Shown here piece after piece: positions 8,983 through 17,383 of a stretch of DNA of 64,000 nucleotides. The position numbers were made by a program, and so were the translations under genes. Origin of the DNA: Rhodopseudomonas pentothenatexigens (GTDB taxonomy: Bacteria > Pseudomonadota > Alphaproteobacteria > Rhizobiales > Xanthobacteraceae); NCBI RefSeq assembly GCF_900218015.1, contig NZ_UFQQ01000014.1, positions 1 to 64,000 of the forward strand, in the 5' to 3' direction. The first letter of the stretch is position 1. The number at the start of each line of letters is the position of its first letter. The notes below the pieces were generated by a model. The model was not told the DNA's origin. It was given only the letters and a program-made list of their open reading frames with translations, and ran no database searches.

Positions 8983-10200
8983 ATGGTGAGTGCATGGCGA
9001 ACCGTCACCATGGCGTTCGTGCTGCTGGTCAGCACGGGATTTGAAACCGCAGTTGCGGCCTCGCCGGCCGATCCGATCGAGGTGACTTCCGGCGTCAGCT
9101 ACGTCTATCTCGATCGCTGGGATGTCGACCGGCTGAACCGGATCCTGCAGGCCGACACTCCGAAATTTTCCGGCGTGTCGGTGACCTACAGCCCTCCGCG
9201 CAACGCGGTCAGGCTCTACCGCGTGACCTATTCGTCGGTCGTTCCGGAACGTGGCAACAAGCCGATCGTCGCGACCGGGCTGCTCGCCGTACCGGAGACC
9301 GGCGGGACCGCGCTGCCGATGATCTCGTATCAGCACGGCACCGTGTACGGGAAGAAGGAGGTGCCGTCGTTTCCCGAACAATCGCCCGAGACCGAGCTGA
9401 TGATCGCCCAGTTCGCCGGGCAGGGATACATCCTGATCGGCGCCGACTATTTCGGCATGGGCGCCTCCGACGAGCCCGAAGGCTACATGGTCAAACGCAG
9501 CCATCAGCAGGCCACCTATGACATGCTGCTGGCGAGCCGGGCGGTGCTCGCGCAGATGAAGCTGGCCGACAGCAAGCTGTTCCTGGCGGGCTGGTCGCAA
9601 GGCGGGTTCGTCACGATGGCGATGCTGGAGAAGCTGGAAGCCTCGGGCGTGCCGGTTCAGGGCGCTGCGACAGCGAGCGCGCCGGTCGACGTGTCCGTCG
9701 CGTTGAACGGCTTTCTCAGCTTTCCGCGCAAGAACGACGCCTCCTGGGTGACGACGTTGTTCATCCTGTCGTCGTTTTCGTTCGAGAACTACTATGGCGT
9801 GCCGGGGCTCGCCCGGTCGCTGATCAACGACGCGTATTACGACATATCGCGCAAGGCCTACGAGCGGCAGCCGTTCGACGCCGCCGACGTTCCGACCGAC
9901 CTGCACAAGCTGGTCCGCCCCGAATATTTCGATTCGCAGTACTTCGCCGCGTCGGCCTACGGCCGGCTGGTCGCCGAAACCACGGCGTATCGCTGGATCA
10001 TCAAGACCCCGGTGCGCAACTATTATGGTGAGAGCGACGAGGCGATCAGCGTCGGCCTGGGACGGCTGGCCGCGACCTATCAGCACGCGATCGGAAACGG
10101 AAATCAGCTGGTTCAGGCGATTTCCACCGGGCCGACCAGCCACCGCGGGACCTTCGCCACCGCGGTGCCGCAGTGGAAATCCTGGTTTGACGGCCGTTGA
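8983..10200 (+). CDS. Secreted alpha/beta hydrolase, secretory-lipase-like
   Basis: A 405-residue protein with an N-terminal signal peptide (hydrophobic residues 8-25, likely cleaved after the VAA region). The nucleophile motif GWSQGG places the catalytic Ser at residue 205. Candidate acid and base residues lie in YYGESDEAISVG and TSHRGTFATAVPQWKSW near the C terminus, as in secretory lipases and dipeptidyl-aminopeptidase-like hydrolases. An oxyanion-type ISYQHGTVYGK segment lies near residue 110. The substrate cannot be read from sequence; an ester or lipid is plausible. It stands alone, 182 bp after cckA, with a ggaga ribosome site. Confidence 0.75.
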   Translation: MVSAWRTVTMAFVLLVSTGFETAVAASPADPIEVTSGVSYVYLDRWDVDRLNRILQADTPKFSGVSVTYSPPRNAVRLYRVTYSSVVPERGNKPIVATGLLAVPETGGTALPMISYQHGTVYGKKEVPSFPEQSPETELMIAQFAGQGYILIGADYFGMGASDEPEGYMVKRSHQQATYDMLLASRAVLAQMKLADSKLFLAGWSQGGFVTMAMLEKLEASGVPVQGAATASAPVDVSVALNGFLSFPRKNDASWVTTLFILSSFSFENYYGVPGLARSLINDAYYDISRKAYERQPFDAADVPTDLHKLVRPEYFDSQYFAASAYGRLVAETTAYRWIIKTPVRNYYGESDEAISVGLGRLAATYQHAIGNGNQLVQAISTGPTSHRGTFATAVPQWKSWFDGR

Positions 10201-10426
10201 ATGCCTTGTTGCGGCCGTGTCGGCTGGCCACGGACACGCTGCAGCCGTCTGCTGCGACCGTTCGCTGCGCCGCACCGCACAACAGGCCGGCCACCGATCG
10301 GCGCATGCGTACCGCGACCGAGAGCCGCAGGCCCCGAAGCCGCCTGCGGCGTCAGGACCGCTTCCCTTTTGGCGGCTACTGCCCATTTTAACAGCGTTTC
10401 CCCCTGCCGGGGATTGAGGGAGTGAC

Positions 10427-11449
10427 ATGAATTTCTTGCATCGCATGCGCGGCGTTGTCGCTGCTCTTGCCGTGACCATGGCTTTGGCCCTGCCGATGGC
10501 GATGGTGCTGTCGTCCGAAGCCGACGCCCGGGCCGGCCGCAGCGGCAGCATGGGCTCGCGCGGTTCGCGCAGCTTCGCAGCGCCGCCGAGCACCAACACC
10601 GCGCCGGGCGCCGCTCAGCCGTTCAACCGCACCTACAGCCAGCCGGGCAGCCCCGGCATGAACGCGCCGGCCGCAGGCGCCGCCAACAAGGGCGGTTTCT
10701 TCAACCGTCCGGGCATGGGCATGCTCGGCGGCCTCGCCGCCGGCTTCCTCGGTGCCGGCCTGCTCGGCATGCTGTTCGGCGGCGGCTTCCTGTCGGGTCT
10801 CGGCAGCTTCGCCTCGATCATCGGGCTGGTGCTGCAGGTCGTGCTGGTCGTGATCCTGGCGCGTCTGGCCTGGGGCTGGTGGCAGCGCCGCAAGAACCCG
10901 CAGGCGGCCTATGCTGCGGGTCCGGCGGCCGGCCAGGGTCCGCTGCCCGACGGCGCTCACGCCATGGACCAGCCGGCCAATCAGGGGCCGCAGCCCGCCT
11001 ATCGGAGCGGGTTCGGCTTCGGCGGCGGTGCCGGCAACGACCGTCCGCTGGAGATCAAGCCGGACGACTACGAGGCGTTCGAGCGGCTGCTCGGCGAGGT
11101 GCAAGCCGCCTGGTCGAACGAGGACATCGACCGGCTGCGCCAGCTCGCCACTCCGGAAATGGCGTCGTACTTCGCCAAGGACCTGGAGGAGAACAAGGCC
11201 GCCAACGACATCAACAAGGTGTCGGATGTGAAGCTGCTGCAGGGCGATCTCGCCGAAGCCTGGCGCGAAGGCGAAACCGACTTCGCAACCGTGGCGATGC
11301 GGTTCTCGCTGGTCGACAAGACCCTGGAGCGCGGCACCGACCGTCTGGTTGCCGGCAGCGAGACGCCGATCGAGGCGACCGAGATCTGGACCTTCACCCG
11401 GCGTCCCGGCGCGAACTGGGAACTGGCGGCGATCCAGCAGACCAACTGA
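10427..11449 (+). CDS. Tim44-like domain membrane protein
   Basis: The 340-residue product has an N-terminal hydrophobic signal or anchor (residues 8-30), then a Gly/Ser/Pro-rich stretch. A Gly-rich hydrophobic region (about 98-145, GMGMLGGLAAGFLGAGLLG and following) probably spans the membrane twice. A C-terminal Tim44-like domain covers residues 205-338 with EIKPDDYEAFERLLGEVQAA and IEATEIWTFTRRPGANWELA. Bacterial Tim44-like proteins resemble the mitochondrial import factor's lipid-binding fold, but their role is not settled. A strong terminator follows, so it is probably transcribed alone. Function inferred from family only. Confidence 0.85.
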   Translation: MNFLHRMRGVVAALAVTMALALPMAMVLSSEADARAGRSGSMGSRGSRSFAAPPSTNTAPGAAQPFNRTYSQPGSPGMNAPAAGAANKGGFFNRPGMGMLGGLAAGFLGAGLLGMLFGGGFLSGLGSFASIIGLVLQVVLVVILARLAWGWWQRRKNPQAAYAAGPAAGQGPLPDGAHAMDQPANQGPQPAYRSGFGFGGGAGNDRPLEIKPDDYEAFERLLGEVQAAWSNEDIDRLRQLATPEMASYFAKDLEENKAANDINKVSDVKLLQGDLAEAWREGETDFATVAMRFSLVDKTLERGTDRLVAGSETPIEATEIWTFTRRPGANWELAAIQQTN

Positions 11450-11478
11450 CGCTCCTTCGCCGGAGCGACCCGTCATCG

Positions 11479-11510
11479 AAGCGCCGCGGACCTTCCGCGG
11501 CGCTTTTTTG
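11479..11510 (+). terminator. Rho-independent terminator after the Tim44-like gene
   Basis: agcgccgcgg and ccgcggcgct form a perfect 10-bp stem with a short loop, followed by a run of T (gcttttttgtt). It lies 30 bp beyond the stop codon of the Tim44-like gene. Confidence 0.9.
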
Positions 11511-11572
11511 TTAGCCTGTGGGGGCTGCCTTTGCGAAAGGGCCGCGCGCGATCACCACAGGGGACCGAGCCG

Positions 11573-12283
11573 ATGGCTTATGACTTGTACTACTGGCCGA
11601 CCATCCAGGGGCGCGGCGAGTTCGTGCGGCTGGCGCTGGAAGAGGCCGGCGCCGGCTATGTCGATGCCGCCCGTCGCAGCAAGGCCGGCATGGCGACGAT
11701 GATGAAGCTGATGCAGGCCGAGCAGGGCACACCGCCATTCGCGCCGCCGTTCCTGAAGGCCGGCAAGCTGACCATCGGCCAGACCGCCAACATCCTGCTG
11801 TATCTCGGTGGCCGCCACGGCCTTGCGCCCGCCGGCGAGGCGGGCCGGCTGTGGGTGCATCAGCTCCAGCTCACCATCGCCGATCTGGTGCAGGAGGTGC
11901 ACGACACCCACCATCCGATCGGCACCATGCTGTATTACGACGACCAGCGGAAGCCGGCGAAGAAGCGGACCGCCGAGTTCTGGGACAACCGCGCGCCGAA
12001 ATTCCTCGGCTACTTCGAACGCCTGATCGCCGGCGGTGGCGGCGCGTATCTCACCGGGCGCAAGCTGAGCTATGCCGACCTGTCGCTGTTCCAGATCGTC
12101 GAGGGCCTGCGCTACGCGTTTCCGAAGCACATGAAGCGGTTCGAGCGCGACATCCCCAAGCTGGTCGCACTCCGCGACCGCATCGCCGAACGCCCGAACA
12201 TCGCCGCCTACCTCGCCAGCGACCGCCGCATCCCGTTCAACCAAGACGGCATCTTCCGGCACTACAAGGAGCTGGATAAGTAA
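11573..12283 (+). CDS. Glutathione S-transferase family protein
   Basis: A 236-residue cytosolic protein. It begins with the thioredoxin-like GST domain, MAYDLYYWPTIQGRGEFVR, where Tyr near the N terminus could activate glutathione. The cis-Pro region PPFAPPFLKAGKLTIGQTA precedes the helical C-terminal domain containing GAYLTGRKLSYADLSLFQIV. This layout fits Sigma- or Alpha-like GSTs that detoxify electrophiles. The Met chosen begins the fold and has a ggggaccgag ribosome site; 14 codons upstream are open but unlike GST. No functional partner is evident; a GFA gene lies downstream on the other strand. Confidence 0.88.
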   Translation: MAYDLYYWPTIQGRGEFVRLALEEAGAGYVDAARRSKAGMATMMKLMQAEQGTPPFAPPFLKAGKLTIGQTANILLYLGGRHGLAPAGEAGRLWVHQLQLTIADLVQEVHDTHHPIGTMLYYDDQRKPAKKRTAEFWDNRAPKFLGYFERLIAGGGGAYLTGRKLSYADLSLFQIVEGLRYAFPKHMKRFERDIPKLVALRDRIAERPNIAAYLASDRRIPFNQDGIFRHYKELDK

Positions 12284-12317
12284 TAGCTTGTCGGGTGGCG
12301 CTCGATCTCTCCCCCAA

Positions 12318-12419
12318 GTCATTCCGGGGCGCGCCGACAGGCGCGAACCCGGAATCTGACCCGAGCACAACAACTTCGAGATTCCGGGTTCGCGCGTTTC
12401 ACGCGCGCCCCGGAATGAC
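12318..12419. repeat. Palindromic intergenic repeat, ATTCCGGGG family
   Basis: Starts gtcattccggggcgcgcc and ends cgcgccccggaatgac, forming a long hairpin of about 100 bp. Related copies are at 16383-16500, 16924-17047, 41234-41406 and 61542-61641. The loop ccgagcacaacaacttc is also nearly shared with the copy at 41234, so these are one family and not chance palindromes. Confidence 0.85.
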
Positions 12420-12439
12420 GCCGGTGGAGTTGCGCGAGC

Positions 12440-12799
12440 CTACCTGTGCCGGCCGTCGATCGGCGTCATCGTCAGTTGCGACAGCTCGATGCCGTCGATG
12501 CAGGAGACGTTGAGAGCGACCACTTCGGAGCCGTCCGGCTTGGTGCCGCGCGCGAACACCTCGACGCCGCATTCGCCGCAGAGCTGGTGGCTGATCGCGC
12601 GCTTGTTGAACAAATACTCCTTCAGGCTCTCCGCCCCGGCGCGGAGCTGAAAGCTTTTCGGCGGCAGGAAGGTGAAGTGCAGCCCCTTCTTGGTGCAGAT
12701 CGAGCAGTTGCACGCCGTGACCATCGCCAGGTCGGTGGTGCATTCGAACCGCACCAGGCCGCAATGGCAGCCGCCAGTCAGGACTTTGACGCCGCTCAT
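12440..12799 (-). CDS. GFA family glutathione-dependent formaldehyde-activating-like protein
   Basis: A 119-residue cytosolic zinc protein. It carries the ordered Cys motifs of the Gfa fold: GGCHCGLVRFEC near residue 10, ACNCSICTKKG near residue 30, and QLCGECGVEVFA near residue 75. Gfa was described as helping glutathione condense with formaldehyde, but most family members have no proven substrate. An alternative frame on the same strand is a shadow. It is convergent with the GST gene and separated from it by a palindromic repeat; a shared glutathione link is only suggestive. Confidence 0.85.
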   Translation of the reverse strand: MSGVKVLTGGCHCGLVRFECTTDLAMVTACNCSICTKKGLHFTFLPPKSFQLRAGAESLKEYLFNKRAISHQLCGECGVEVFARGTKPDGSEVVALNVSCIDGIELSQLTMTPIDGRHR

Positions 12800-12883
12800 G
12801 AGGACACTCCGCTGGTCGCGCCGGCGGAGTCTAGCAGAGCGCGGCCTATCGGCGATAGCCCGGCCGGACTCGCCGCGCCGACG

Positions 12884-12908
12884 ACAAAGCCCCGCGCGAG
12901 GCGGGGCC
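12884..12908 (-). terminator. Likely terminator of the small Pro-rich gene
   Basis: On the minus strand ggccccgcc, ctcgc and gggcttt form a GC-rich stem (gccccgc with gcggggc) followed by tttgt. It lies 33 bp beyond the stop codon of the gene at 12942-13112. Confidence 0.65.
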
Positions 12909-12941
12909 AGTCGTCGTGTCGGAGTTCGCTGCGCCGCGCAG

Positions 12942-13112
12942 CTACGCGATCTGGTCGACGCGCGTGCCCTGACCGGGCGGCAGCGCCGCCTTCGGCGGCT
13001 GGATGCTGGTCGTGTCGTTGTCGTCCTTCGGCGGCGGAGGCGGCGGTGGAGGGCTCGCCTGCGTCGTCGGTTTGGTGACCTGGGTCGACGACACGCTCGA
13101 AATGCTGTCCAT
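12942..13112 (-). CDS. Small proline-rich hypothetical protein (56 aa)
   Basis: The predicted 56-residue product starts MDSISSVSSTQVTKPTTQ, contains a run of eight prolines, then KDDNDTTSIQPPKAALPP, and ends VDQIA. It has no signal peptide or membrane segment and is probably disordered. The start is chosen because gaggaaag lies seven bases before this Met; the frame runs 70 codons further upstream without protein-like content. A terminator-like hairpin follows. I do not recognise a family. It could be a small cytosolic or exported peptide; the function cannot be inferred. Confidence 0.55.
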   Translation of the reverse strand: MDSISSVSSTQVTKPTTQASPPPPPPPPKDDNDTTSIQPPKAALPPGQGTRVDQIA

Positions 13113-13409
13113 CAGTCTTTCCTCGTGTTGGCCAACGTCCCCCGGAGAGATGGGACTGTGGCGGCCACGGCGCCACGCATGTGAATCCCGTTCCCGCCGG
13201 ATCAGGCGCAGGATCGCGCGAGCCGGTGAACGTTGCGCGCAGGCCGGTGCCGGCATTTGCCTCAAATGCCGTGCGCCCGGCGTGCCGGCGCGAAGCCGCG
13301 CGGAGAACGCCCGCAAGAACAACGAGCTGCGGTTGCGGGGCGATCGGACGCGCGGTGCCGGCCTCGGGATCGTACCAGCGCGATGGCGCGCCGCCGCTTG
13401 CCGGCCGCG

Positions 13410-13904
13410 CTATTCGCTGCTGTCGCGGGAAATCGAGATCGAGGCGGCGGTCTTGGTCCGGGCGCAGCGCATGTCGAGCCGGCGGAACCGGGTCTTGATG
13501 TCGTTGCCGCGCAGGATGCCGACCCGTCCGAAGCAGCGCTTCACCCCGCGCAGCGTGTCCTGCTTCGGGATGGTGAACACGATCGCGGCGGCGCTGGCGA
13601 TCAGCTCGACGAATGCCGGCGACGGCTTCCGCGACGGCGCCTCGCCGAAAACCTCGTTCTTCACCGTCCGGCTCGGGCACCCCAGCCGCAGCGCCTTCGC
13701 GGCCGGATGCGACAGATAGATCGTATTGGCGGCGGTCTTGCCGACCGCGACCCCGGCGATCTGCGCCTTCAGCGTGCCGGCGAGGTCGTCGCAGCGGTCG
13801 GCCCGGGCCGGCGAGGCGGCTAGCGACATCACCGCGACGGCAAACCCGGCGAGCCACGCGGCGCGGTCAGGCAAGCGGAACGAGCGGTCGGCAAATGCGA
13901 TCAT
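13410..13904 (-). CDS. Hypothetical secreted protein
   Basis: A 164-residue product with an N-terminal signal peptide: charged MIAFADRSFRLPDR, a hydrophobic core LAGFAVAVMSLAAS and a cleavage site ending SPARA. The mature part has four Cys (CDDL, GCPS, RCFG, RCAR), so two disulfides are possible. The start is set by a strong ggagg six bases upstream; two more in-frame Met codons lie 12 and 45 codons earlier. No known domain recognised. The preceding 300 bases on the 5' side of the small Pro-rich gene (13113-13409) hold nothing else I can support. Confidence 0.65.
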   Translation of the reverse strand: MIAFADRSFRLPDRAAWLAGFAVAVMSLAASPARADRCDDLAGTLKAQIAGVAVGKTAANTIYLSHPAAKALRLGCPSRTVKNEVFGEAPSRKPSPAFVELIASAAAIVFTIPKQDTLRGVKRCFGRVGILRGNDIKTRFRRLDMRCARTKTAASISISRDSSE

Positions 13905-14021
13905 CAAACCCTCCGCGATCAGTTCGGGGCGAAGTCTCATAGCGGAGGGCGGCGGAAATGCAAACTGCCCCACCTTCTGCTGACTGCTGCGCTTGATGGA
14001 CGCTGTTGAGGCCGTACAAAA

Positions 14022-14041
14022 GTATGGTAACATAGCCATAC
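14022..14041. promoter_or_regulatory. Inverted repeat, candidate BrnA operator
   Basis: gtatgg-N8-ccatac is a 6-bp inverted repeat centred about 28 bp before the BrnT-like start. Type II antitoxins of the CopG/BrnA kind usually repress their own operon at such sites. Binding is inferred. Confidence 0.45.
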
Positions 14042-14059
14042 CAGCGTGGCGGTCGGCCG

Positions 14060-14341
14060 ATGACGAGCTTCGAGTGGGACGTCACCAAGGACAGGCTCAA
14101 TCGCGCCAAGCATGGCGTCGGCTTCGCAGAGGCTCAGCTCGCATTCCTCGATCCATCGCGCGTGATCGCCGAAGACCTCGGTCACAGCCAGACCGAGCAG
14201 CGCTATTTCTGTTTCGGGAGAGTGGGACCCGGAATTCTCACGGTGCGTTTCACGTGGCGCGGCGATCAGATCCGGATCTTCGGCGCCGGCTATTGGCGAA
14301 AGGGAAAGGCGACCTATGAAGAAATCAACGGTCAAATATAG
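14060..14341 (+). CDS. brnT: BrnT-like ribonuclease toxin
   Basis: A 93-residue protein with the BrnT pattern: FEWDVTKDRLNRAKHGVGFAEA at the N terminus (split around residue 15), the catalytic-region pair RYFCFGRVG and LTVRFTWRGDQIRIF, and the C-terminal RKGKATYEE. BrnT toxins are RelE-fold ribonucleases that stop translation. The downstream antitoxin frame overlaps by 26 bp, the usual toxin-first order of BrnTA modules. A 20-bp inverted repeat precedes the gene. Expected to be inactive while bound to BrnA. Confidence 0.85.
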   Translation: MTSFEWDVTKDRLNRAKHGVGFAEAQLAFLDPSRVIAEDLGHSQTEQRYFCFGRVGPGILTVRFTWRGDQIRIFGAGYWRKGKATYEEINGQI

Positions 14342-14558
14342 CAAGGGAGAGATCGGCCGCGTTCGCGTCGTCGACGATTTCCTGCCGCCGCCGGATCAGC
14401 TCGTGTTGCGCGAAGCCAACGTCAAGGTGACCCTCAGCCTGTCTCAGCGCTCGGTCGATTTCTTCAAGCGTGCCGCGGCGAAGCAGAACGTGCCGTATCA
14501 GCGGATGATCCGTGCGCTGGTCGACGCCTATGCGGAGAAGCAGGAGGGACGACGGTAG
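14316..14558 (+). CDS. brnA: BrnA-like CopG-family antitoxin
   Basis: An 80-residue protein. The N-terminal half contains VVDDFLPPPDQLVLREANVK, which would wrap the toxin. The C-terminal half, VTLSLSQRSVDFFKRAAAKQ and YQRMIRALVDAYAEKQ, is a ribbon-helix-helix DNA-binding domain of the CopG type. BrnA-like antitoxins neutralise BrnT and repress the operon. The start overlaps the toxin by 26 bp, so the two are co-translated. The match to this clade, which has the RHH at the C terminus, is good. Confidence 0.85.
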   Translation: MKKSTVKYSKGEIGRVRVVDDFLPPPDQLVLREANVKVTLSLSQRSVDFFKRAAAKQNVPYQRMIRALVDAYAEKQEGRR

Positions 14559-14669
14559 TTTAGCCGGGCGACGGCTGGCCTGCTCCCCTCCCTCCCGTTT
14601 TGAACCCTTCAAAATCCCGCCGAAACCGCCTAGACAGGGCCGCGAATTTCCCCATTCGAGGCCCTGTCC

Positions 14670-16325
14670 ATGAACGCTCCCACGCCGATTCCGTCCGCCG
14701 CCACCCCGGTTCCGCCCTACAGGCACACCCCGCTGTTCCCGCTGGGCAAGGACGACACCGTCTATCGCAAGATCACGTCGGAGGGCGTGCGGGTCGAGAA
14801 GGTGCTCGGGCGCGACATGCTGGTGGTGGAGCGCGAGGCGCTGCGGGCGCTGAGCGAGGCGGCGTTCGGCGAGATCAATCATTATCTCCGGCCGGGGCAC
14901 CTGAAGCAGCTCCGCGCCATCCTGGACGATCCGGAGGCCAGCCCGAACGACAAGTTCGTCGCGCTGGATTTTCTGAAGAACGCCAACATCGCCGCCGGCG
15001 GCGTGCTGCCGATGTGCCAGGACACCGGCACCGCGATCATCATGGGCAAGAAGGGCGCGAACGTCATCACCGACGGCGACGATGAAGCGGCGCTGTCGGA
15101 AGGCGCGCGCGACGCTTACTTGCGCCGCAATTTGCGCTACTCGCAGGTCGCGCCGCTGTCGATGTTCGAGGAGAAGAACACCGCCAACAACATGCCGGCG
15201 CAGTGCGAGATCTACGCCGAGGGCGACGACGCCTACAAGTTCATGTTCATGGCCAAGGGCGGCGGCTCGGCCAACAAGAGCTTCCTGTTCCAGGCGACGC
15301 CGTCGCTGCTGACGCGCGACCGGCTGCTGGCGTTCCTGAAAGAGAAGATCATGACGCTCGGCACCGCGGCGTGCCCGCCCTATCACCTCGCCATCGTGAT
15401 CGGCGGCACCTCGGTCGAGACCACGATGAAGACCGTGAAGCTCGCGTCCGCGCGCTATCTCGATGCGCTGCCGACCCACGGCTCCGAACTCGGCAACGCG
15501 TTCCGCGACGTCGAGATGGAGCAGGACATCCACAAGATGACGCAGAGCCTCGGCGTCGGCGCGCAGTTCGGCGGCAAGTATTTCTGCCACGACGTCCGCG
15601 TCATCCGGCTGCCGCGCCATGGCGCCTCGCTGCCGATCGGGCTCGGCGTGTCGTGCTCGGCCGACCGGCAGATGCTCGGCAAGATCACCAGGGACGGCGT
15701 GTATCTGGAGGAGCTGGAGCACAATCCGGCGCAGTATCTGCCCGAGGTCGAGCAGGCGCTCGGCGACGAGGTGGTCAAGATCGACCTCGACCAGCCGATG
15801 AAGGACATCCTCGCCACGCTGACCAAGTATCCGACCAAGACCCGGCTGTCGCTGACCGGCACCATGATCGTGGCGCGCGACGCCGCCCACGCCAAGCTGC
15901 GTGACCGGCTGGAGAAGGGCGAGCCGCTGCCGGACTACTTCAAGAACCACCCGGTGTACTACGCCGGCCCGGCCAAGACGCCCGACGGCTACGCCTCCGG
16001 CGCGTTCGGTCCGACCACGGCGGGGCGAATGGACTCGTTCGTCGATCAGTTCCAGGCGGCCGGCGGCTCGATGGTGATGGTCGCCAAGGGCAACCGCGCG
16101 CCGGCGGTGCGCGAGGCCTGCAAGAAGTACGGCGGGTTCTATCTCGGCTCGATCGGCGGCGCCGCGGCGAACCTCGCCGAGCACTGCATCAAGAAGGTCG
16201 AGGTGCTGGAATATCCCGAGCTCGGCATGGAGGCGATCTGGAAGATCGACGTCGTCGACTTCCCGGCCTTCATCATCGTCGACGACAAGGGCAACGACTT
16301 CTTCAAGGAACTGAATCTGGGGTGA
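14670..16325 (+). CDS. fumA: Fumarate hydratase class I (iron-sulfur, FumA type)
   Basis: Converts fumarate and L-malate in the TCA cycle. The 551-residue product matches class I fumarases in length. The three cluster ligands expected for the labile 4Fe-4S centre are visible: Cys116 in LPMCQDTG, Cys235 in GTAACPPYH and Cys329 in GVSCSADRQ. Their spacings of 119 and 94 residues equal those of the E. coli enzymes. The C-terminal beta domain contains [16 protein letters not shown] and the [13 protein letters not shown] segment. The start follows a 28-bp cluster of candidate sites; ATG at this position begins the family-like N terminus. Single gene, followed by the repeat-rich region. Confidence 0.96.
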   Translation: MNAPTPIPSAATPVPPYRHTPLFPLGKDDTVYRKITSEGVRVEKVLGRDMLVVEREALRALSEAAFGEINHYLRPGHLKQLRAILDDPEASPNDKFVALDFLKNANIAAGGVLPMCQDTGTAIIMGKKGANVITDGDDEAALSEGARDAYLRRNLRYSQVAPLSMFEEKNTANNMPAQCEIYAEGDDAYKFMFMAKGGGSANKSFLFQATPSLLTRDRLLAFLKEKIMTLGTAACPPYHLAIVIGGTSVETTMKTVKLASARYLDALPTHGSELGNAFRDVEMEQDIHKMTQSLGVGAQFGGKYFCHDVRVIRLPRHGASLPIGLGVSCSADRQMLGKITRDGVYLEELEHNPAQYLPEVEQALGDEVVKIDLDQPMKDILATLTKYPTKTRLSLTGTMIVARDAAHAKLRDRLEKGEPLPDYFKNHPVYYAGPAKTPDGYASGAFGPTTAGRMDSFVDQFQAAGGSMVMVAKGNRAPAVREACKKYGGFYLGSIGGAAANLAEHCIKKVEVLEYPELGMEAIWKIDVVDFPAFIIVDDKGNDFFKELNLG

Positions 16326-16379
16326 GGCGTCTCCGCGCGCCCACCACGCGCACCGTCCCTCCGCGCGCGGGCCACGCGC

Positions 16380-16608
16380 ACCGTCATTCCGGGGCGCTCA
16401 CGACGTGAGCGAACCCGGAATCCGGAAGTCGTTGCGATCAGGTGTCTAATCACTTCGGGATTCCGGGCTCGCTCGCTGACGCGAGCGCCCCGGAATGACT
16501 GCCTGGGGCAGGGGCGCTGCCGCGCAGGCGGGGCGCCTTACGCCTTCGTTCCGGTGAACGGGAACGAGCCCATCGGGCCGATGCCCATTTCGCCAGAGAT
16601 GCTGTCGC
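16380..16608. repeat. Direct duplication, copy 1 (with palindromic repeat)
   Basis: This stretch is closely similar, in the same orientation, to 16921-17157. It contains an ATTCCGGGG palindromic repeat (16383-16500), then gcctggggcaggggcgctgc, then the decayed 3' end of the gene whose intact copy lies at 17087-17383. The offset between copies is about 541-549 bp. The gap 16326-17086 has no intact gene. Confidence 0.85.
16538..16608 (-). pseudogene. 3'-terminal fragment of the 17087-17383 gene
   Basis: Read on the minus strand this encodes DSISGEMGIGPMGSFPFTGT then K-A-stop, matching the last 23 residues of the 98-residue protein encoded at 17087-17383 with one Arg to Lys change. Homology ends abruptly at 16608; the sequence beyond it is unrelated. 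It has no start codon or ribosome site and is a remnant of duplication. Confidence 0.85.
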
Positions 16609-16717
16609 TCAGGATATCGTACGTCAGCAAACCCCTTGAAAAGCGAACGTCGTATTGCGTCTCTACCGACTATTCAGCAGCCTTGGGTTGATGGCGGGCT
16701 GAATGCAGGAGCGAGGC

Positions 16718-16801
16718 ATGTCGGTTTGGCGGTACGTGATTGTAAACGATGATGGGGCCGCTCCAAATTATGGTCGGCCTCGTTTGATGCTCGCGATCTG
16801 A
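16718..16801 (+). pseudogene. Possible N-terminal remnant of an Nmad2-like protein
   Basis: A 27-codon frame reads MSVWRYVIVNDDGAAPNYGR then PRLMLAI and stops. The pattern YV-x-x-x-D-x-G-x-APN followed by a hydrophobic LAI resembles the N terminus of nucleotide-modification-associated (Nmad2-type) proteins, which continue with a CKPxIR motif that is absent here. It lies in the unique 310-bp stretch between the two duplicated flanks. It could equally be a chance short frame; recognition is from memory of the motif only. Confidence 0.3.
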
Positions 16802-16920
16802 GGGGTGCTCTCAGAGAGTATCGCCTTGTCGACGTGGGAGCCGTTCGCCGAGGCTGTCAAAGACGAGCTGTTAGCACGACCGCACTCGGACAGCTTCCTG
16901 AGCGGATGATCGAACTTCGC

Positions 16921-17157
16921 TCCGTCATTCCGGGGCGCTCACGAAGTGAGCGAACCCGGAATCTCGCCGTTCAGGGCCCTCGACCGGTTCAACGCAGAAC
17001 ATCTCGGGATTCCGGGCTCGCTCGCTGGCGCGAGCGCCCCGGAATGACCGCTTGGGGCAGGGGCGCTGCCGCGGAGGCGGGGCGCCTTACGCCCGCGTTC
17101 CGGTGAAGGGGAACGAGCCCATCGGGCCGATGCCCATCTCGCCGGAGATGCTGTCGC
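16921..17157. repeat. Direct duplication, copy 2 (overlaps the intact gene)
   Basis: Second copy of the 16380-16608 segment. It begins with the palindromic repeat (16924-17047) and runs into the last 70 bases of the intact gene at 17087-17383. Differences from copy 1 are mainly single bases plus the palindrome loop. Confidence 0.85.
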
Positions 17158-17383
17158 CGCTCACCTTGCCGGTGTAGCTCAGCGTCAGCGGCATCGGATT
17201 GGTGATCGACAGCTTCCAGGCGACGTCGTCGCCGTTCACGGTGCCGTCGAAGATCTCGCCGGCATCGCCGTCGGCGGATTGCGTGCCGGTGAGCGTGCCG
17301 CCGTCGGCCTTCAGCGTCAGGTCGGCCTGCCGCTCGCCCATCGGCGTGCTCATGGTGAGTTTCCAGTTTCCGTCGACTGCCAT
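17087..17383 (-). CDS. Conserved hypothetical protein (98 aa), beta-rich
   Basis: The 98-residue product has no signal peptide. It is rich in beta-forming segments: WKLTMSTPMGERQADLTLK, GTLTGTQSADGDAGEIFDGT and LTLSYTGKVSGDSISGEMGI. The repeated G-x-I/L-x-G pattern suggests a small beta-barrel resembling lipocalin-like or ligand-binding folds seen in short alphaproteobacterial proteins of unknown function. The start is preceded by aaggggagaaac. A decayed copy of its 3' end lies upstream at 16538-16608. No partner gene is evident. Function unknown. Confidence 0.75.
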   Translation of the reverse strand: MAVDGNWKLTMSTPMGERQADLTLKADGGTLTGTQSADGDAGEIFDGTVNGDDVAWKLSITNPMPLTLSYTGKVSGDSISGEMGIGPMGSFPFTGTRA

